Positions 15,034 through 25,000 of a DNA stretch of 64,000 nucleotides are shown here, one piece after another. The stretch's first letter is position 1. Each line of letters begins with the position of its first letter. This DNA comes from HGM04593 sp045661225 (GTDB taxonomy: Bacteria > Bacteroidota > Bacteroidia > Bacteroidales > Bacteroidaceae). A program made the translations under genes and the position numbers. Under the pieces are notes generated by a model. The model was given only the letters and a program-made list of their open reading frames with translations. It had not been told where the DNA came from and made no database searches. The DNA is taken from assembly GCA_045661225.1 (NCBI GenBank), contig JAZRFF010000021.1, positions 1 through 64,000 on the forward strand, read 5' to 3'.

Positions 15034-17712
15034 ACGTCCGGCGTCGACAATCATTGTACGCAGAGCATCGTTAAAGGCACGCTCCTCCATCATCTGCTCA
15101 AGAGAGATGTGCATACGGTAGTTCCACAGGTGGTCGCGGTTCGACGGTACGTTTATGCGTTCATCGTCGGGATTGTCGCGGCGCAGACGCTCGTCCATTG
15201 CCAGCCAATCCTGCCAAGCGATGAGCGCAAAGGCCGACGGAGACTGCAAGTGCTGTTGCAGTATGGCGCGTGCCACGCTGCCACTCATTGCAGCCGGAGC
15301 CTTACCCTCGAAGCCAAGCACGTTGTTGTAAAATTGTTGCGACAAGACCTCGTCCTCGCACCACCAGCCGCGCAGAGTGCTCATATCGTGTGTCGACGGG
15401 GTTGCCACCGACAAATAGGGATAGTGCTCGGGGCGTGCGAAGGCCTCGCCAAAGAGCTTGGGCATACGCTGTATCTCAAGCGAGAGTATCTGCAAGTTTT
15501 TCATTACCCAGGGCACGCACGCAGGTATCATTCCAAGGTCCTCGCCACACGCGGTCATTGTTGTCGACTGCAGCAAAGGAGCAAGCTTGCGCATTCCCTC
15601 GTGATACCAGTGCATTGTGTGACGATTATAGAAATACTCCTCGTACAGGTGGTCATATGCTATGCGGTCGCCGAATGCCAGTTGCCCGTAAGCCTCGGTC
15701 TCATTGCCAAGAATGCGTGGCACGAACTTATTTCCGTCGTTCAGGTCGCGCAGGAAGAGCACGTCGCCATAAAGGCGCTGCAGGGCAGCCTTTTGCTGTT
15801 CGGGGAGCTTCGGTGTACGCTCATATATGTAATAGGCCAGCGTATTGGCATTCTCAATCTCGGGGCGGAAGGTATAGCAGCCGTCGGTGCCTTTTTCAAG
15901 AAAGGCATCGGATATTATGCGAGCCTTGCGCGGGAAGAGTTTTTTGAGCACATTGTCGTCAATATATGGCCTTGTGTGCAGAGCCTCGTCAAAATCAAAG
16001 CCCTGCGCCATAATCTCATCACGCGAGAGCGGAAGATTGGGCGAGAAACTGCCCGAGAGGCCACTCTTGGCGGTACGCGGAATTTCCCATATACGGAAGA
16101 AGCCCAGAACGTGGTCGATGCGATAGGCATCGAAGAAATTAGACATATATTGCAGACGACGGCGCCACCAGGAGTAACCGTCGCGCTCCATTGCTTGCCA
16201 GTTATATGTGGGGAAGCCCCAATTTTGTCCATCGGCAGCGAACATATCGGGCGGCGCACCGGCCGACACCTGCAGGTTGAACTGCTCGCTGTCGCACCAC
16301 ACGTCGACACCGTTGGGGGCCACGCCTATGGGAATATCGCCCTTGAGCGCAACGCCCTTGCTGTTGGCATAATTGTGCGCTTCGGAAAGTTGCGTGTAAA
16401 GTATATACTGAACATAACTGTGGAACTGCACCTCACGCGCCGCATCGGAATATTCGGCACAGACGCGTTCCATTGTATCGACACCGTAACGAGGATATTC
16501 AGCCCAATCCCAAATGTTGCTATGCAGACGCGACGAAAGGAAGCGGAAGAGCGCATAAGGCTTCAGCCAAAGTTCCTGCTCTTTACAAAAAGCACGATAG
16601 CCGTCCGAAGCAAGAAGGTCGGAGGCTTGTTGGTCGAACAGTTCGCGCAGATAACCGATTTTCAGCCTGTAAACCTGAGCGTACTTCACCACCGGCTGGG
16701 CATTGAGCTTTTCGCGCTCTTTGTCGTAATAAGCGTTGCGACGCGCACTCGCGAGCGCCGGCAACTGGGAAATATCGGCGTAAATGGGGTTGAGCGCAAA
16801 CACCGACACGCAGTTGTAGGGGTAAGAATCTTCGTTCCCGCCACAAACAGTAGTGTCGTTGACGGGCAACAGCTGAAGCACATTCTGCCCGGTTGCCGAG
16901 AGCCAGTCGGCCATAAGTTTTATATCGCCAAAATCGCCTATGCCCCACCCGTGCGCCGAACGTAGCGAGAAAAGCGGCATCACTGTGCCTGCAATGCGCA
17001 GACGAGGCGCATTGAAATTAAGTTCGTCGAGCTGATAGAAGTAATTGGTGGCAGCCTCGAAGTCCGGGAGCAGAATGTGGCGGTTGTCGCCCTCTTCCCA
17101 ACGCACGCTGCCATCGGGAGCAACGGCTATAAACTTATAGTCAATAGCTCCGCGCCATATATTATCGACGTCGAAAGTAACACTCCAACGGTTGGGCACA
17201 CGCTGTTGCATAGGCAACGCGCGGGCGGGGTCCCACGCACCAAGCACGTCGGCGTCACCAGCAAGATAGAGGCGTTCGCCACCGACAAGCCCCGTCACAT
17301 AAAGCGAGAAAGTCACACTGCGGTTGTACCAATTGATACTCGGCTCGTCGAGCGCAAGAGTATGCTTGTCGAAGAAACGAAAGAGGTTTGTCTGCGCGTA
17401 ATAACCCACCGGAGAATCGAGCCACATATCATAGACAATGTAGTTCCGATTCACACAGTTGAAACGCAGCCTGTGAGGCGTGCGCGACCACTCGCAGCAG
17501 ACACTCTTGTCACCGCTGAGAAGTTCGTAACCGTATTGTATGTGGTCATAATCCTCGCTGACCTCCATTGAACCCTGCCACCAGCCGCATTGCACCTCGC
17601 GCAACGAAAGAACGCCGTCGGTAACATTGCCATTATCCCTAAGACGGTAACGCAGGTACATTACACACCCCTCGGACGCTTCGTAACGTATATTGAATTC
17701 TATAAATTTCAT
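15025..17712 (-). CDS. malQ: 4-alpha-glucanotransferase (GH77) with N-terminal starch-binding domains
   Basis: This 895-residue amylomaltase moves glucan segments between malto-oligosaccharides during starch or glycogen use. The start at MKFIEF (17712) is chosen because the upstream extension is AT-rich and non-coding. Residues 1-250 hold two CBM20-like beta domains (the second with LYLAGDADVLGAWDP). The GH77 barrel starts at about 270 (PLFSLRSAHGWGIGDFGD). Catalytic landmarks are AYRIDHVLGFFRIWEIP (nucleophile Asp), ACGEDLGMIP (acid/base Glu) and ATPSTHDMSTLRGWW (transition-state Asp). This CBM20-GH77 architecture is typical of Bacteroidetes and plant DPE2-like enzymes. No signal peptide is present, so it is cytosolic. 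Neighbours give no sus-type operon context. Confidence 0.95.
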   Translation of the reverse strand: MKFIEFNIRYEASEGCVMYLRYRLRDNGNVTDGVLSLREVQCGWWQGSMEVSEDYDHIQYGYELLSGDKSVCCEWSRTPHRLRFNCVNRNYIVYDMWLDSPVGYYAQTNLFRFFDKHTLALDEPSINWYNRSVTFSLYVTGLVGGERLYLAGDADVLGAWDPARALPMQQRVPNRWSVTFDVDNIWRGAIDYKFIAVAPDGSVRWEEGDNRHILLPDFEAATNYFYQLDELNFNAPRLRIAGTVMPLFSLRSAHGWGIGDFGDIKLMADWLSATGQNVLQLLPVNDTTVCGGNEDSYPYNCVSVFALNPIYADISQLPALASARRNAYYDKEREKLNAQPVVKYAQVYRLKIGYLRELFDQQASDLLASDGYRAFCKEQELWLKPYALFRFLSSRLHSNIWDWAEYPRYGVDTMERVCAEYSDAAREVQFHSYVQYILYTQLSEAHNYANSKGVALKGDIPIGVAPNGVDVWCDSEQFNLQVSAGAPPDMFAADGQNWGFPTYNWQAMERDGYSWWRRRLQYMSNFFDAYRIDHVLGFFRIWEIPRTAKSGLSGSFSPNLPLSRDEIMAQGFDFDEALHTRPYIDDNVLKKLFPRKARIISDAFLEKGTDGCYTFRPEIENANTLAYYIYERTPKLPEQQKAALQRLYGDVLFLRDLNDGNKFVPRILGNETEAYGQLAFGDRIAYDHLYEEYFYNRHTMHWYHEGMRKLAPLLQSTTMTACGEDLGMIPACVPWVMKNLQILSLEIQRMPKLFGEAFARPEHYPYLSVATPSTHDMSTLRGWWCEDEVLSQQFYNNVLGFEGKAPAAMSGSVARAILQQHLQSPSAFALIAWQDWLAMDERLRRDNPDDERINVPSNRDHLWNYRMHISLEQMMEERAFNDALRTMIVDAGRLV

Positions 17713-17879
17713 TTTGTCGTATTCTTTATCTTTAAACCACGCGAAAATACAAAAAAACAGGAAGGTTAAGAAATTTGTGCCGCTATTATTTGCGCTATAT
17801 GACAAATTTTTCAAATACGCCGCCAAATGTGCTTTTTCAAAGTTTTTACACCTCGCAAGCAGCGAAATAGAGACTCATT

Positions 17880-17911
17880 TTTGAAATTTAGAATAAATTG
17901 AACTATTTTTG
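17880..17911 (+). promoter_or_regulatory. Promoter of the amidase-mlaD operon
   Basis: TTTG (17880-17883), 20-bp spacer, TATTTTTG (17904-17911): a full-consensus Bacteroidetes promoter about 50 bp before the start codon. Confidence 0.75.
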
Positions 17912-17961
17912 CAGCGTAAAACTCTCAAAGGAGTTGCACAAGAGTAATCGACATTTTTTCA

Positions 17962-19140
17962 ATGAACCGCAAGTCAACAATATTAGGTACTATACTGTTA
18001 CTCCTGATAATACTGCTCCCGACAGGCAACATTCGCGCACAAGGCAAGAAGCAGAAGAGCAAGGAGAAGCCTTTTACCCTGGTTATAGACCCGGGACACG
18101 GCGGTGTCGACCCCGGAGCACCGGGACGTTTCTCGAAAGAGAAGGACATTAACCTTAAAGTCTCCAAGCTGTTCGGCGAGAAGGTCAAGGAGGCGTACCC
18201 CGAGGTCAGGATTATATACACACGAACCACCGACGTACAGATTCCGCTTGTTAAACGCGCCACAATAGCCAACGACGCAAATGCCGACCTTTTTATATCG
18301 ATACACTCGAACGCATCGAAGAACAGGTCGCCGCACGGTTGCGAGACATTTACTCTGGGTGCGGGCAGCAGCGCCGAGGCAAAGGCCGCCGCAATGTACG
18401 AGAATGAGGTTATTCTCTCCGAGGAAAATTTCGAGGAGATATACAAAGGATTCAACCTTAATTCGAGCGAAAATTTCATTATCTCGGAACTTATACGCAC
18501 CAAGGATATGGAGATGAGCGCCGAACTTGCACAATTAGTGCAGAACGGAATGGTCAAGAGCAGCAAGCTATACAACCGCGGCGTGTCGTCGGCAGGGTTC
18601 CTTGTGCTGCACAAGACTGTGATGCCAAAGATACTGATAGAGCTTGGGTTTATAAGCAACCGCGAGGAAGAGAAATTTCTTGCATCGAAGCAGGGACAGG
18701 AAAAACTCGCAACGGGAATATTCAACGGATTTTCGGAATACTACAAGCTGTACGGCAAGCCCAAGAGCAGCAACGGTTCCGAAAAGAGCACAAAAGCAAG
18801 CACAAAGGAGAGCAGCAGAAGCACCGCAAAAGCCGAGGCAAAGAAAGAGAGCAAGAAAAGCACCGCCAAGAGCGGAAAACCCTTGTTTAAAATACAGATT
18901 CTTGCAACCGACAAACGCTTGGGCAAAAACGACAAACGCTTAAAAGGCGTCAATGCCGAATATTATAAAGAGGGAGGATTATACAAATACACCTACGGCG
19001 CAAGCGAGGACTACAACGCTATACAAAAAACGCGGAAAGAGATTTCCAGGAAGTTCCCTCAAGCGTTTATCATAGCATTTATCGATGGCGAAAAAGTTAA
19101 TACAAACGAAGCAATAAAAATATTTAAAGAACAGAAATAA
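17962..19140 (+). CDS. N-acetylmuramoyl-L-alanine amidase with C-terminal SPOR-like domain
   Basis: The 392-residue periplasmic enzyme cuts the bond between MurNAc and the stem peptide, as AmiA/B/C do at division. A signal peptide (ends RAQG) precedes the Amidase_3 domain (about 36-255) with zinc/catalytic landmarks VIDPGHGGVDPGAPG, SKEKDINL, ISIHSNAS and IELGFISNREEE. A Lys/Ser-rich linker (about 265-310) leads to a SPOR-like domain (PLFKIQILATDK to the end), which in other proteins binds denuded septal glycan. This supports a role in cell separation. It is one base from the mlaD-like gene and is driven by a consensus promoter. Confidence 0.92.
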   Translation: MNRKSTILGTILLLLIILLPTGNIRAQGKKQKSKEKPFTLVIDPGHGGVDPGAPGRFSKEKDINLKVSKLFGEKVKEAYPEVRIIYTRTTDVQIPLVKRATIANDANADLFISIHSNASKNRSPHGCETFTLGAGSSAEAKAAAMYENEVILSEENFEEIYKGFNLNSSENFIISELIRTKDMEMSAELAQLVQNGMVKSSKLYNRGVSSAGFLVLHKTVMPKILIELGFISNREEEKFLASKQGQEKLATGIFNGFSEYYKLYGKPKSSNGSEKSTKASTKESSRSTAKAEAKKESKKSTAKSGKPLFKIQILATDKRLGKNDKRLKGVNAEYYKEGGLYKYTYGASEDYNAIQKTRKEISRKFPQAFIIAFIDGEKVNTNEAIKIFKEQK

Positions 19141-19141
19141 A

Positions 19142-20050
19142 ATGAAAAAGAATATCTTATCTAAGGAACTGTGGGTAGGCTTTTTAGGAGTCGTGGCACT
19201 GCTTGCCATTTATCTTCTCATAAACTTCTTCAAGGGAGTGAATGTCTTTAACGAGGGTAACAGTTACACCGTACGATTCAGCAACATAGGGCAGATTGTA
19301 AAAACAAGTCCCGTATACCTCAACGGTTACAAAGTGGGTAACGTTCGTGAGATTTTTTTCAACTACAACAACCGCAACGAGGTTTTTGTTGAAATTGCAG
19401 TAGACGACAAGCTGAGATTACCACTGGGCAGTGTCGCCGAGATTGAGAACCAGTTGCTGGGCAGCAGCATCATAAACCTGACGTTAACCAACTGCAACAC
19501 TTTTGTTGAACCGGGCGACACCATTGCCGGACGTATGAAAAGCGGCGCTCTTGACGAAGCAAGCAAGATGCTGCCTGCTGTAAGCAACCTGTTGCCAAAG
19601 GTCGATTCTATTCTTGTATCGGTAAACAACATTCTTGCCAACCCTGCACTTACAGGCACTATAAACAACGTCGAGCAGCTGACCGCACAGCTCAACAGCA
19701 CATCGGCAGAGCTTAACAAACTGCTCAACGGCGACATTGCGACAGCCACAGGCAAGCTCGTTGCAATTGAAGATGAGATGCTTGAATTATCGTCGAAGCT
19801 CAACGAAATTGAGTACCAAAAGATTGTAAACTCACTCGAGGCATCACTCAGCAACATAGAACAGATTACCGCAGCACTGAACAACGGCGAAGGCACTGCA
19901 GGAATGTTACTCAAGGACAGCACCCTGTACAACAAGCTCAACAACACCTGCGAGGCAGCCACACTGCTGCTCGAAGACCTCAAGAGCAACCCTAAGCGTT
20001 ACGTACACTTCTCGGTATTTGGAAAGAAGGATAAAAAAGAGAAAAAGTAA
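19142..20050 (+). CDS. MlaD/MCE-family lipid-transport protein
   Basis: The 302-residue protein has one N-terminal membrane anchor (about 10-30) and an MCE domain (about 40-118: YTVRFSNIGQIVKTSPVYLNG, then GSVAEIENQLLGSSIINL). A long amphipathic helical tail follows. MCE proteins form rings that carry phospholipids between inner and outer membranes with the MlaEF ABC transporter. The mlaE and mlaF genes are not in this window; in Bacteroidetes they usually lie elsewhere. Coupling to an amidase (1-bp gap) is common in this phylum. A hairpin with T run closes the operon. Confidence 0.88.
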   Translation: MKKNILSKELWVGFLGVVALLAIYLLINFFKGVNVFNEGNSYTVRFSNIGQIVKTSPVYLNGYKVGNVREIFFNYNNRNEVFVEIAVDDKLRLPLGSVAEIENQLLGSSIINLTLTNCNTFVEPGDTIAGRMKSGALDEASKMLPAVSNLLPKVDSILVSVNNILANPALTGTINNVEQLTAQLNSTSAELNKLLNGDIATATGKLVAIEDEMLELSSKLNEIEYQKIVNSLEASLSNIEQITAALNNGEGTAGMLLKDSTLYNKLNNTCEAATLLLEDLKSNPKRYVHFSVFGKKDKKEKK

Positions 20051-20071
20051 CAGAAATATTTTTCAACACAG

Positions 20072-20103
20072 CGCCTCTGCACCTTGCAGGGGCGTTTTTT
20101 TTA
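20072..20103 (+). terminator. Terminator of the amidase-mlaD operon
   Basis: CGCCTCTGCA and TGCAGGGGCG pair with one G-T wobble around a short loop, followed by nine T. Confidence 0.85.
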
Positions 20104-20225
20104 TTGCAGAAACAGGGCAAGAAGCCCGGGCGCCGGCACAGGGATTTTAGGCAAAAGAGCGGTTACCGCACCGGGTATAAAAGGTGCAAAGAAACTTTTT
20201 CGCTTGCAACAGAGACGCACAAGCA

Positions 20226-21902
20226 TCACCGTCTGAACCAACGGCTGAAGAGCGTGGCTCCGCGGCTGTCGACAATATCGGCTCTATACACCCCGGGCTG
20301 CAACACGCCAACATCGACCGAGCGGGTGTAGCGACACTCGAGAACCGAACGCCCGTAAAGGTCGCTCACAACGACACTCGCACCACCGGCCGCAAGCTGC
20401 GGCAGCGATAAAAAGCCCCGCACAAGAGAGGCATCGCCGCCATCGGCAAGCGCCACAGGAGCACTCTCGCGTCCATAGGCATCGACAGCCGTAACAGCAA
20501 CGCTCATTGGGCGCTGCGTGCGACAAAGCCACTCAAAAGAGGTTGTCGGGAGCATCGACGCCAGTAGATTATCGACATTGTCAATATCGACAGTATCACT
20601 TAACGAACCATAGACATTATACCTTACAGGAGGCTCACCCTCGCACGACGGCACTGCGCTCCATTGCAGCAACAACGAGGAATCGTTGCGCAAAGCCGTA
20701 AGCCGTTCGGGAGCGGCCGGAGCGGTACCGGGTGCCCACTCCATCGGAGGGACAAGGGCGGGACCTCTGTTTGCAGCCATATATGCGCTGCACGCGCCAC
20801 CGGCGTTACCAATAAGATGATGGGTGCGAAAAAGAATAGAACCCGCCGTACCCGCTTCGCGGGAGGTATTCAGCTGTCGGGCAATCTCGTCCGACGACCA
20901 ACCGCCATATTCAGGCAGCAGACGATAGATGCCTATGCCCGGCACTATGTGTCGCCCGCAAGAGCTCTCCTGCCAGTCGCGCACAAACGGATAGAAATTG
21001 TCACCCCGGAAATAGAGCATCGGGAAGAGAATATCCATTATACCCTCTCGCAGCCACGCCTGTGCGTCCTGAAAGACAGTGTGGCGGGCATTCCACCCGA
21101 GAGAGCTGTAACGCGCAAGGTCGTCGTGCTTACCCAAAGGCGCGCAGCTCACACGCACCCAAGGCTTGCGAGCCTTGACACAGGCATAAACCTTGCGAGC
21201 AATTTCGGTAACATTGCGACGGCGCCAGTCGGCAAGCGTCAGCCCCTTACCGTACTTACGGTGCAAGGAGGCGTCGGGGTAGCCTTTACTGCTATCGGGG
21301 TAACGTACATAATCAAGATGCACGCCGTCAACATCGTAGTTTGCAAGAATCTCATCGACAAGCGCCACTATATAACCGGCGGTAGCCGGATTACCCGGTT
21401 CCATATACCACTGCCCCTTGAACCGCGTACACAGGTCGCGACGACGCTGCACAACGGAGTGACGCCCCTGACGACGCACGTGCTCGACCTTGCCCAACGG
21501 CAACGTAACCAACCAAGCGTGCAGCGCAATACCGCGCTTGTGGCACTCCTCTATTGCAAAAGCAAGCGGGTCGTACCCCGGCGAGAGACCGGTGCTGCCG
21601 GTAAAGACGTGCGAAAAAGGTTCAATTTCCGAAGGATATATAACATCGCCCCGCACACGTGTCTGCAAGAGCACTGTATTTATGTGCAAAGACTCAAGAG
21701 AGTCAAGAATAACGCAGAGGTCGTTCTTCTGGCGCTCGACGTCGGCAGGTGTCAGAGCCACGCTTCGAGGCCAATCAAGATTCTCGATGGCCGTAAGCCA
21801 CACTGCACGGTACTCGTATTTTGGCAACAAAGTATTTTGCGCCACCGACGACTCCCCCACAAAAAAAAGAAGCAATAAAAAAACAATACGTAACAACCTC
21901 AT
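20226..21902 (-). CDS. GHL10-type glycoside hydrolase-like protein with type IX sorting domain
   Basis: The protein has 558 residues. A signal peptide (ends SVAQ) precedes a GHL10 (DUF187) barrel (about 27-370) with YRAVWLTAIENLDWP, NTVLLQTRVRGDVIYPS, GIALHAWLVTLP and DGVHLDYVRYPD. A FnIII-like module spans about 380-480 (PAAPERLTALRN...SVAVTAVDAYGRES). The last ~60 residues (VVVSDLYGRSVLEC... VLQPGVYRADIVDS) look like a type A C-terminal domain for the type IX secretion system. GHL10 proteins act on peptidoglycan-like or other glycans, but their reaction is poorly known. It is divergent from nifJ. A TATTTTTG -7 box lies at 21925-21918. Confidence 0.87.
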   Translation of the reverse strand: MRLLRIVFLLLLFFVGESSVAQNTLLPKYEYRAVWLTAIENLDWPRSVALTPADVERQKNDLCVILDSLESLHINTVLLQTRVRGDVIYPSEIEPFSHVFTGSTGLSPGYDPLAFAIEECHKRGIALHAWLVTLPLGKVEHVRRQGRHSVVQRRRDLCTRFKGQWYMEPGNPATAGYIVALVDEILANYDVDGVHLDYVRYPDSSKGYPDASLHRKYGKGLTLADWRRRNVTEIARKVYACVKARKPWVRVSCAPLGKHDDLARYSSLGWNARHTVFQDAQAWLREGIMDILFPMLYFRGDNFYPFVRDWQESSCGRHIVPGIGIYRLLPEYGGWSSDEIARQLNTSREAGTAGSILFRTHHLIGNAGGACSAYMAANRGPALVPPMEWAPGTAPAAPERLTALRNDSSLLLQWSAVPSCEGEPPVRYNVYGSLSDTVDIDNVDNLLASMLPTTSFEWLCRTQRPMSVAVTAVDAYGRESAPVALADGGDASLVRGFLSLPQLAAGGASVVVSDLYGRSVLECRYTRSVDVGVLQPGVYRADIVDSRGATLFSRWFRR

Positions 21903-21943
21903 AGATAAAAATAATTACAAAAATACTCATTTTCACTATTTTT

Positions 21944-21976
21944 ATTGACAAGAATTCCGAATATTTTATAACTTTG
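21944..21976 (+). promoter_or_regulatory. Promoter of nifJ
   Basis: ATTG (21944-21947), 21-bp spacer, TAACTTTG (21969-21976). It shows that the upstream Met of the open frame at 21976 cannot be the start and supports translation from 22075. Confidence 0.6.
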
Positions 21977-22074
21977 TGTGTTATTCAACTACGCCCCGGC
22001 AAATTTTTGTTCCTCAACGGGTTTGCCGCTCCGAAATTGACAACAAAAATCTAATTTATAAAATTTATTGCATT

Positions 22075-25000
22075 ATGACAAAAGCAAAAAAATTCATCAC
22101 TTGTGACGGAAACCAGGCCGCAGCACACATTGCGTATATGTTTTCCGAGGTAGCAGCAATCTACCCTATCACACCATCATCACCAATGGCTGAGTACGTT
22201 GATGAGTGGGCAGCACAAGGCCGAAAGAACCTTTTCGGCGAGATTGTATCGGTACAGGAGATGCAGTCCGAAGGTGGCGCAGCAGGCGCACTGCACGGTT
22301 CGCTGCAGGCCGGCGCCTTGACAACAACATTCACCGCTTCGCAGGGTCTGTTGCTTATGATTCCCAATATGTACAAGATTGCGGGAGAGAAGTTGCCTAC
22401 AGTGTTCCACGTATCGGCACGTTCGCTTGCCGGAAACTCTTTGAGTATCTTCGGCGACCATATGGACGTTATGGCTTGTCGTCAGACCGGATTCGCGATG
22501 CTCTGCGAGGGTTCGGTACAGGAGGTAATGGACCTGTCGGCTGTGGCACACCTTGCCACCCTTAAAAGCCGTATTCCGTTTATGAACTTCTTTGACGGAT
22601 TCCGCACATCGCACGAGATTCAGAAGATTGAGCTTATTGAGCAGGAGGAGATTGCTCCGCTTGTCGACTGGGACAGCATTCAGGCATTCCGCGACAGAGC
22701 GCTCAGCCCATCGTCACCCGTTGTTCGCGGTACAGCCGAGAACCCCGAGACCTTCTTCACACACAAAGAGAGCGAGAACCCCTTCTACAACGCCGTTCCC
22801 GACATTGTAGCAGAATATATGAAAGAAATTTCGGCTATCACAGGCCGTAATTACGCACCTTTCACATACTACGGAGCCGAGGACGCCGACCGAGTAATAA
22901 TTGTGATGGGTTCGGCTACCGAAGCTGTAAAGGAGGCTATCGACTATATGACAGCAAGAGGCGAAAAGGTGGGCTTGGTAAGCGTACACCTCTACCGTCC
23001 ATTCTCGGTTAAATACCTTGCGGCAGTAATGCCAAAGAGCGTAAAGCGCATCGCTGTGCTCGACCGCACAAAAGAGCCCGGAAGCCACGGCGAGCCTTTG
23101 TATCTGGACGTTGTCGAGGCATTCTCAAGCACCCCCGAGCTCAAGGAGCTTAACCCCATTATTGTCGGCGGTCGTTTCGGATTAAGTTCAAACGACACAA
23201 CTCCTGCAATAATTATGGGAGTATACGAGAACCTTGCATTACCCACACCGAAGAACCACTTCACATTCGGTATTGTCGATGACGTTACATTCCTGTCATT
23301 GCCTCCAAAGGAGGAGATTGCCGTTGTTGACGGTATGTTCGAGGCTAAATTCTATGGATTAGGAGCCGACGGTACAGTGGGTGCAAACAAGAACTCTATA
23401 AAAATCATCGGCGACAACACAAAGAAACACTGCCAGGCATACTTCTCGTACGACTCGAAGAAGTCGGGAGGATTCACCTGTTCGCACTTGCGTTTCGGCG
23501 ACAAGCCCATTCGTTCTACATACCTTGTGAACACTCCTAACTTTGTAGCGTGCCACGTTCAGGCATACTTGCGTATGTATGATGTTACACGAGGATTGCA
23601 GAAAGGCGGCACATTCCTGCTGAACACAGTATGGGAGAGCGAGGAACTTGCACAGAACCTGCCCAACAACATCAAAAAGTACTTTGCCGACAACAACATT
23701 ACAGTATACTACATTAACGCGACAAAGATTGCACAGGAGATTGGTCTTGGCAACCGTACCAACACCATCTTGCAGAGCGCATTCTTCCGTATAACACAGG
23801 TTATCCCTGTAGAGCTTGCTGTTGAGCAGATGAAGAAGTTCATTGTCAAGTCTTACGGCAAGAAGGGTCAGGACATTGTCGACAAGAACAATGCAGCTGT
23901 TGACCGCGGAGGCGAGTACAAGCAGTTGGCGATAGACCCCAACTGGTCGAAGCTGCCCGCCGACGTCGAAGAGAAGAGAGACGAGCCGGAGTTCATCACA
24001 AAGATCGTGCGCACAATCAACGCTCAGAAGGGCGCACAGTTGCCTGTTTCGGCATTCAAGGGTCTCGAGGACGGAACCTGGCCTGTCGGAACATCGGCAT
24101 ACGAGAAACGTGGTGTGAGCGCATTTGTTCCCAAATGGGACGCAGCCAACTGTATACAGTGTAACAGATGTTCATTCGTCTGTCCTCACGGCTGTATACG
24201 TCCGTTTGTTATGGACGAGGCCGAGGCTGCAGGCCTTAACGCCGACAAGATTGAAATGAAAGCACCTCTTGCAATGAAGGGTATGCAGTTCAGAATTCAG
24301 GTAGGCGTGCTCGACTGTTTAGGTTGCGGAAACTGTGCGGACATCTGCCCGGGCAACCCCAAGCAGGGCGGCAAGGCTCTTACAATGGTTCCTTTAGAGC
24401 AGGAGAGAGCCGAGGCTGCAAACTGGGACTACTGCGTAAAGAACGTAAAGAGCAAGCAGTCGCTTGTTGACGTCAAGAGCAACCCCAAAAATTCACAGTT
24501 TGCGACTCCGCTCTTTGAATTCTCGGGCGCTTGCTCGGGTTGCGGCGAGACACCTTACGTCAAACTGCTCACACAGCTGTTCGGCGACCGTCAGGTTGTT
24601 GCCAACGCTACCGGTTGTTCTTCAATATACACAGCGTCAGTACCATCGACACCTTATACTACCAACGAAAAGGGCGAAGGTCCCGCGTGGGGCAACTCGC
24701 TGTTCGAGGACTTCTGCGAGTTCGGTCTGGGTATGAAACTCGCCGAGAACAAGATGCGCAGCCGTCTCGAGAGACTGCTTACCGAGGTTCAGACACACCG
24801 CAGCTGCCCCGAGGATATGAAGGCACTTGCACAACAGTGGATAGACAACAAGGAGAACGCCGAGGTTACCAAGCAGATTACTCCCGAAATTATAAAAGCG
24901 TGCGAGGCGTATGAGTGCGACACCTGCGAGCAGATTCTGGCCATAAAGCAGTACCTTGTGAAACGCTCACAGTGGATTATCGGCGGTGACGGTGCGTCGT

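Noticed and set aside
15109..16965. 618-codon plus-strand frame opposite malQ
   Set aside because: It is the antisense shadow of a strongly supported GH77 gene; the translation has no domain character.
20664..21878. 404-codon plus-strand frame opposite the GHL10 gene
   Set aside because: It is an antisense shadow of a gene with signal peptide, catalytic barrel and sorting domain.
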